Below, piece by piece: positions 22,069 to 23,645 of a stretch of DNA of 23,645 nucleotides. Under the pieces are notes generated by a model. The model was not told the origin of the DNA. It did not search any database and was given only the letters and a program-made list of their open reading frames with translations. The stretch's first letter is position 1. Each line of letters opens with the position of its first letter. The stretch is from an uncultured Kineothrix sp. (GTDB lineage: Bacteria > Bacillota > Clostridia > Lachnospirales > Lachnospiraceae). The stretch is from NCBI GenBank assembly GCA_910587275.1, contig CAJUMD010000044.1:1-23645 (forward strand), written 5' to 3'. Made by a program: the position numbers and the translations under genes.

Positions 22069-22998
22069 CTACGCAAACAACGGCGTGGAAAAATACCGTT
22101 CCGCCGTATCGGGCAGCACCGTCACCACCGTTTTTCCCTTTCCCAGCTTCTCCGCCATCTTTAATGCCGCCGCCACGTTGGTTCCGCTGGAAATGCCGCA
22201 CATAATACCCTCCATGCGCGCCAGGTCCTTGGCGGTACGTATCGCTTCCTCATCGGAAACCACATAAACATCGTCATAGATTTTCCGGTTTAAATTCCCG
22301 GGAATCAGCCCGTCGCCGATTCCCATCTGCAGATGGGTGCCTATGGTTCCCCCGGCAAGAATTGCCGCATTTTCCGGTTCCACCGCCCATATGAGAATCT
22401 CCGGGTTCTGTGCCTTTAATACCTCCCCGATGCCGCTGATGGTGCCGCCCGTCCCGATGCCGGAACAGAAACCGTGGATGGGTCCCGCCACCTGCTCCAT
22501 CAGTTCAAGTCCCGTACGGTGCTTATGCACCATGGGATTTGCCGGATTTTCAAACTGCTGCGGGATATAAACATTGGCATCCTCCTTCGCCATCCGCTCC
22601 GCCGTGGCAAGGCATTCGTCAATGCACTCCCCGATATTGCCCGCATCATGGATGAGTACCACTTCCGCACCGTAATGACGTACCAGTTTCCGGCGCTCCT
22701 CGCTGACGGAATCCGGCATGATAATCACCGTGCGGTAACCCCTGACCGCCCCGATTAATGCCAGCCCGATTCCCTGGTTTCCGCTGGTTGGCTCCACAAT
22801 GACCGTATCCTTATGAATCAGCCCCTCCTTCTCCGCCTGGCGGATCATGTTGTACGCCGTCCTCGTTTTAATGGAGCCTCCCACATTCAGCCCCTCAAAT
22901 TTTACGAGCACCTCCGCATTTTCCGGGTTACTGTTCATGCGGTTTAACCGTATCATCGGCGTATGCCCGATGGCATCCAGTATATTGTCGTATACCAT
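22069..22998 (-). CDS. cysK: Cysteine-synthase-family PLP enzyme
   Basis: This is a fold-type II PLP enzyme of the O-acetylserine sulfhydrylase family, 309 residues as usual. The PLP lysine is Lys44 in NVGGSIKTRTA, the phosphate loop is GIGTGGT (about 181-187), and SSGTN lies near the C-terminus. Two motifs differ from standard CysK: the substrate loop is TSGNQG (71-76) instead of TSGNTG, and the lysine loop has KTR instead of KDR with VGG for PGG. Cysteine synthesis from O-acetylserine and sulfide is the default reading, but another beta-replacement reaction is possible. It lies 60 bases downstream of the DUF2809 gene, probably in one operon. Confidence 0.83.
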   Translation of the reverse strand: MVYDNILDAIGHTPMIRLNRMNSNPENAEVLVKFEGLNVGGSIKTRTAYNMIRQAEKEGLIHKDTVIVEPTSGNQGIGLALIGAVRGYRTVIIMPDSVSEERRKLVRHYGAEVVLIHDAGNIGECIDECLATAERMAKEDANVYIPQQFENPANPMVHKHRTGLELMEQVAGPIHGFCSGIGTGGTISGIGEVLKAQNPEILIWAVEPENAAILAGGTIGTHLQMGIGDGLIPGNLNRKIYDDVYVVSDEEAIRTAKDLARMEGIMCGISSGTNVAAALKMAEKLGKGKTVVTVLPDTAERYFSTPLFA

Positions 22999-23058
22999 AA
23001 TCTTACGTCTGCCCCTTTCCTGCTTTTTTCATTTCTTCTTATTTCTGCTTATTTCTCC

Positions 23059-23550
23059 TTACTTGCGTCTTTCCTTTCCGTTTTCTCGGGACCGGCTTTC
23101 CGGAACAGCGCAATGTTTTCCCATGCCGCACTTTCTTTCCAGGAAAACCAGCGCAAGACACCCTGCCCCATAGCAGGCAAGGTCTTTTATGTCAAACGTG
23201 GAACCAAGAATCAGTCTCGCCGCCCGTATGTGTTCCACCCCCAACAGGGCCGCCAAATGAAAATACTGGCTGACTTCCACCGCAGCGGCGAAAAGAAACA
23301 CCCAAAGGGGCAGACGCCTGATTCCCCCCGGGAACAGAACCCGGATAAAAAAATACAAAAGAACCACCACAAGCATATCCCCCACATAAGGGCGTATGAA
23401 CCGGTCCCTCACATACAGGGCAATCAGACATTCCACGGCAAACAAAAGAACAAAGATTCCCGCGAAGAAAAGCCTTTTCTTCCATTCTATTTTCCCGTTT
23501 TCCCGTGCAGAACCGGAATCGGCACAAAAACCAGAATCACCCATCCGCAT
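23059..23550 (-). CDS. DUF2809 family membrane protein
   Basis: This 163-residue protein has four predicted membrane spans (about 25-45, 53-72, 78-97 and 118-137) and a charged C-terminal tail. Family marks are FIRPYVGDMLVVVLLYFFIR, EVSQYFHL and ARLILGSTFDIKDLACYGAG. The function of this family is not known to me. ATG 23550 has GGAAGG just upstream. It precedes cysK on the same strand by 60 bases; the gap has repeated AGAAATAAG-like units. Confidence 0.82.
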   Translation of the reverse strand: MRMGDSGFCADSGSARENGKIEWKKRLFFAGIFVLLFAVECLIALYVRDRFIRPYVGDMLVVVLLYFFIRVLFPGGIRRLPLWVFLFAAAVEVSQYFHLAALLGVEHIRAARLILGSTFDIKDLACYGAGCLALVFLERKCGMGKHCAVPESRSRENGKERRK

Positions 23551-23579
23551 AACTTCCTTCCTGCCGTCCCTGATACGGC

Positions 23580-23610
23580 AAATGTCCCTGACGGAATGTC
23601 AGGGACATTT
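23580..23610. repeat. Perfect 13-bp inverted repeat near the window end
   Basis: AAATGTCCCTGAC (23580-23592) and GTCAGGGACATTT (23598-23610) flank GGAAT. A smaller hairpin GCCGT/ACGGC (23563-23579) adjoins it. It lies 30 bases upstream of the DUF2809 start. It may be a terminator of a gene outside the window, a repeat element or an operator; neither side has a clean U-tract. Confidence 0.6.
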
Positions 23611-23645
23611 AGCGTGGTTTTTGACTGACTAATTATTAATCAGCT

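Overview
The window looks like chromosome from a gut-type clostridium, most likely Lachnospiraceae. The signs are strong AGGAGG-type ribosome sites, sigma-A promoters of Firmicutes form, VanRS/BceAB-type regulation, and pyrimidine-rich coding strands typical of that group. This assignment is inference from gene content; there is no rRNA or other marker gene. No tRNA, rRNA, CRISPR array or complete insertion sequence was found.

Left part (1-3840, minus strand): an operon for glucuronate side chains of xylan, in the order GH115 alpha-glucuronidase, uxuA (mannonate dehydratase), uxuB (fructuronate reductase). All three genes look damaged. GH115 has a frameshift and a short C-terminus, uxuA lacks about 80 internal codons, and uxuB is cut before its catalytic motif by foreign-looking DNA at the window edge.

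Second part (3975-9499): a compact five-gene operon on the minus strand: SCP2-like protein, membrane-anchored alpha/beta hydrolase, stand-alone condensation-domain acyltransferase, acyl carrier protein, AMP-forming acyl ligase. A TetR-family gene diverges from it. Two copies of a TCGACC-type palindrome lie between them, one covering the operon's -35 box. This reads as a small regulated acyl-activation, carriage, transfer and hydrolysis pathway of unknown product. It is the best candidate here for an undescribed system.

Middle (9513-11549): a short acetyltransferase-like remnant, a small coiled-coil protein, a gamma-carbonic-anhydrase-like protein, and a serine-acetyltransferase-like hexapeptide protein preceded by a frameshifted remnant.

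Third part (11550-18854), visibly more AT-rich than its flanks: a VanR/VanS-like two-component system (minus), then on the plus strand a BceAB-type peptide-resistance ABC transporter, a terminator, and a second two-component system with a NarL-type regulator and a multi-membrane-span kinase. Coding remnants and an orphan terminator between the modules suggest past insertions and deletions.

Right part (18936-23645): leuCD (isopropylmalate isomerase) with its own promoter and terminator, a divergent LysR regulator with a palindrome over its -35 box, and a convergent DUF2809-cysK pair. A perfect 13-bp hairpin lies near the window end.
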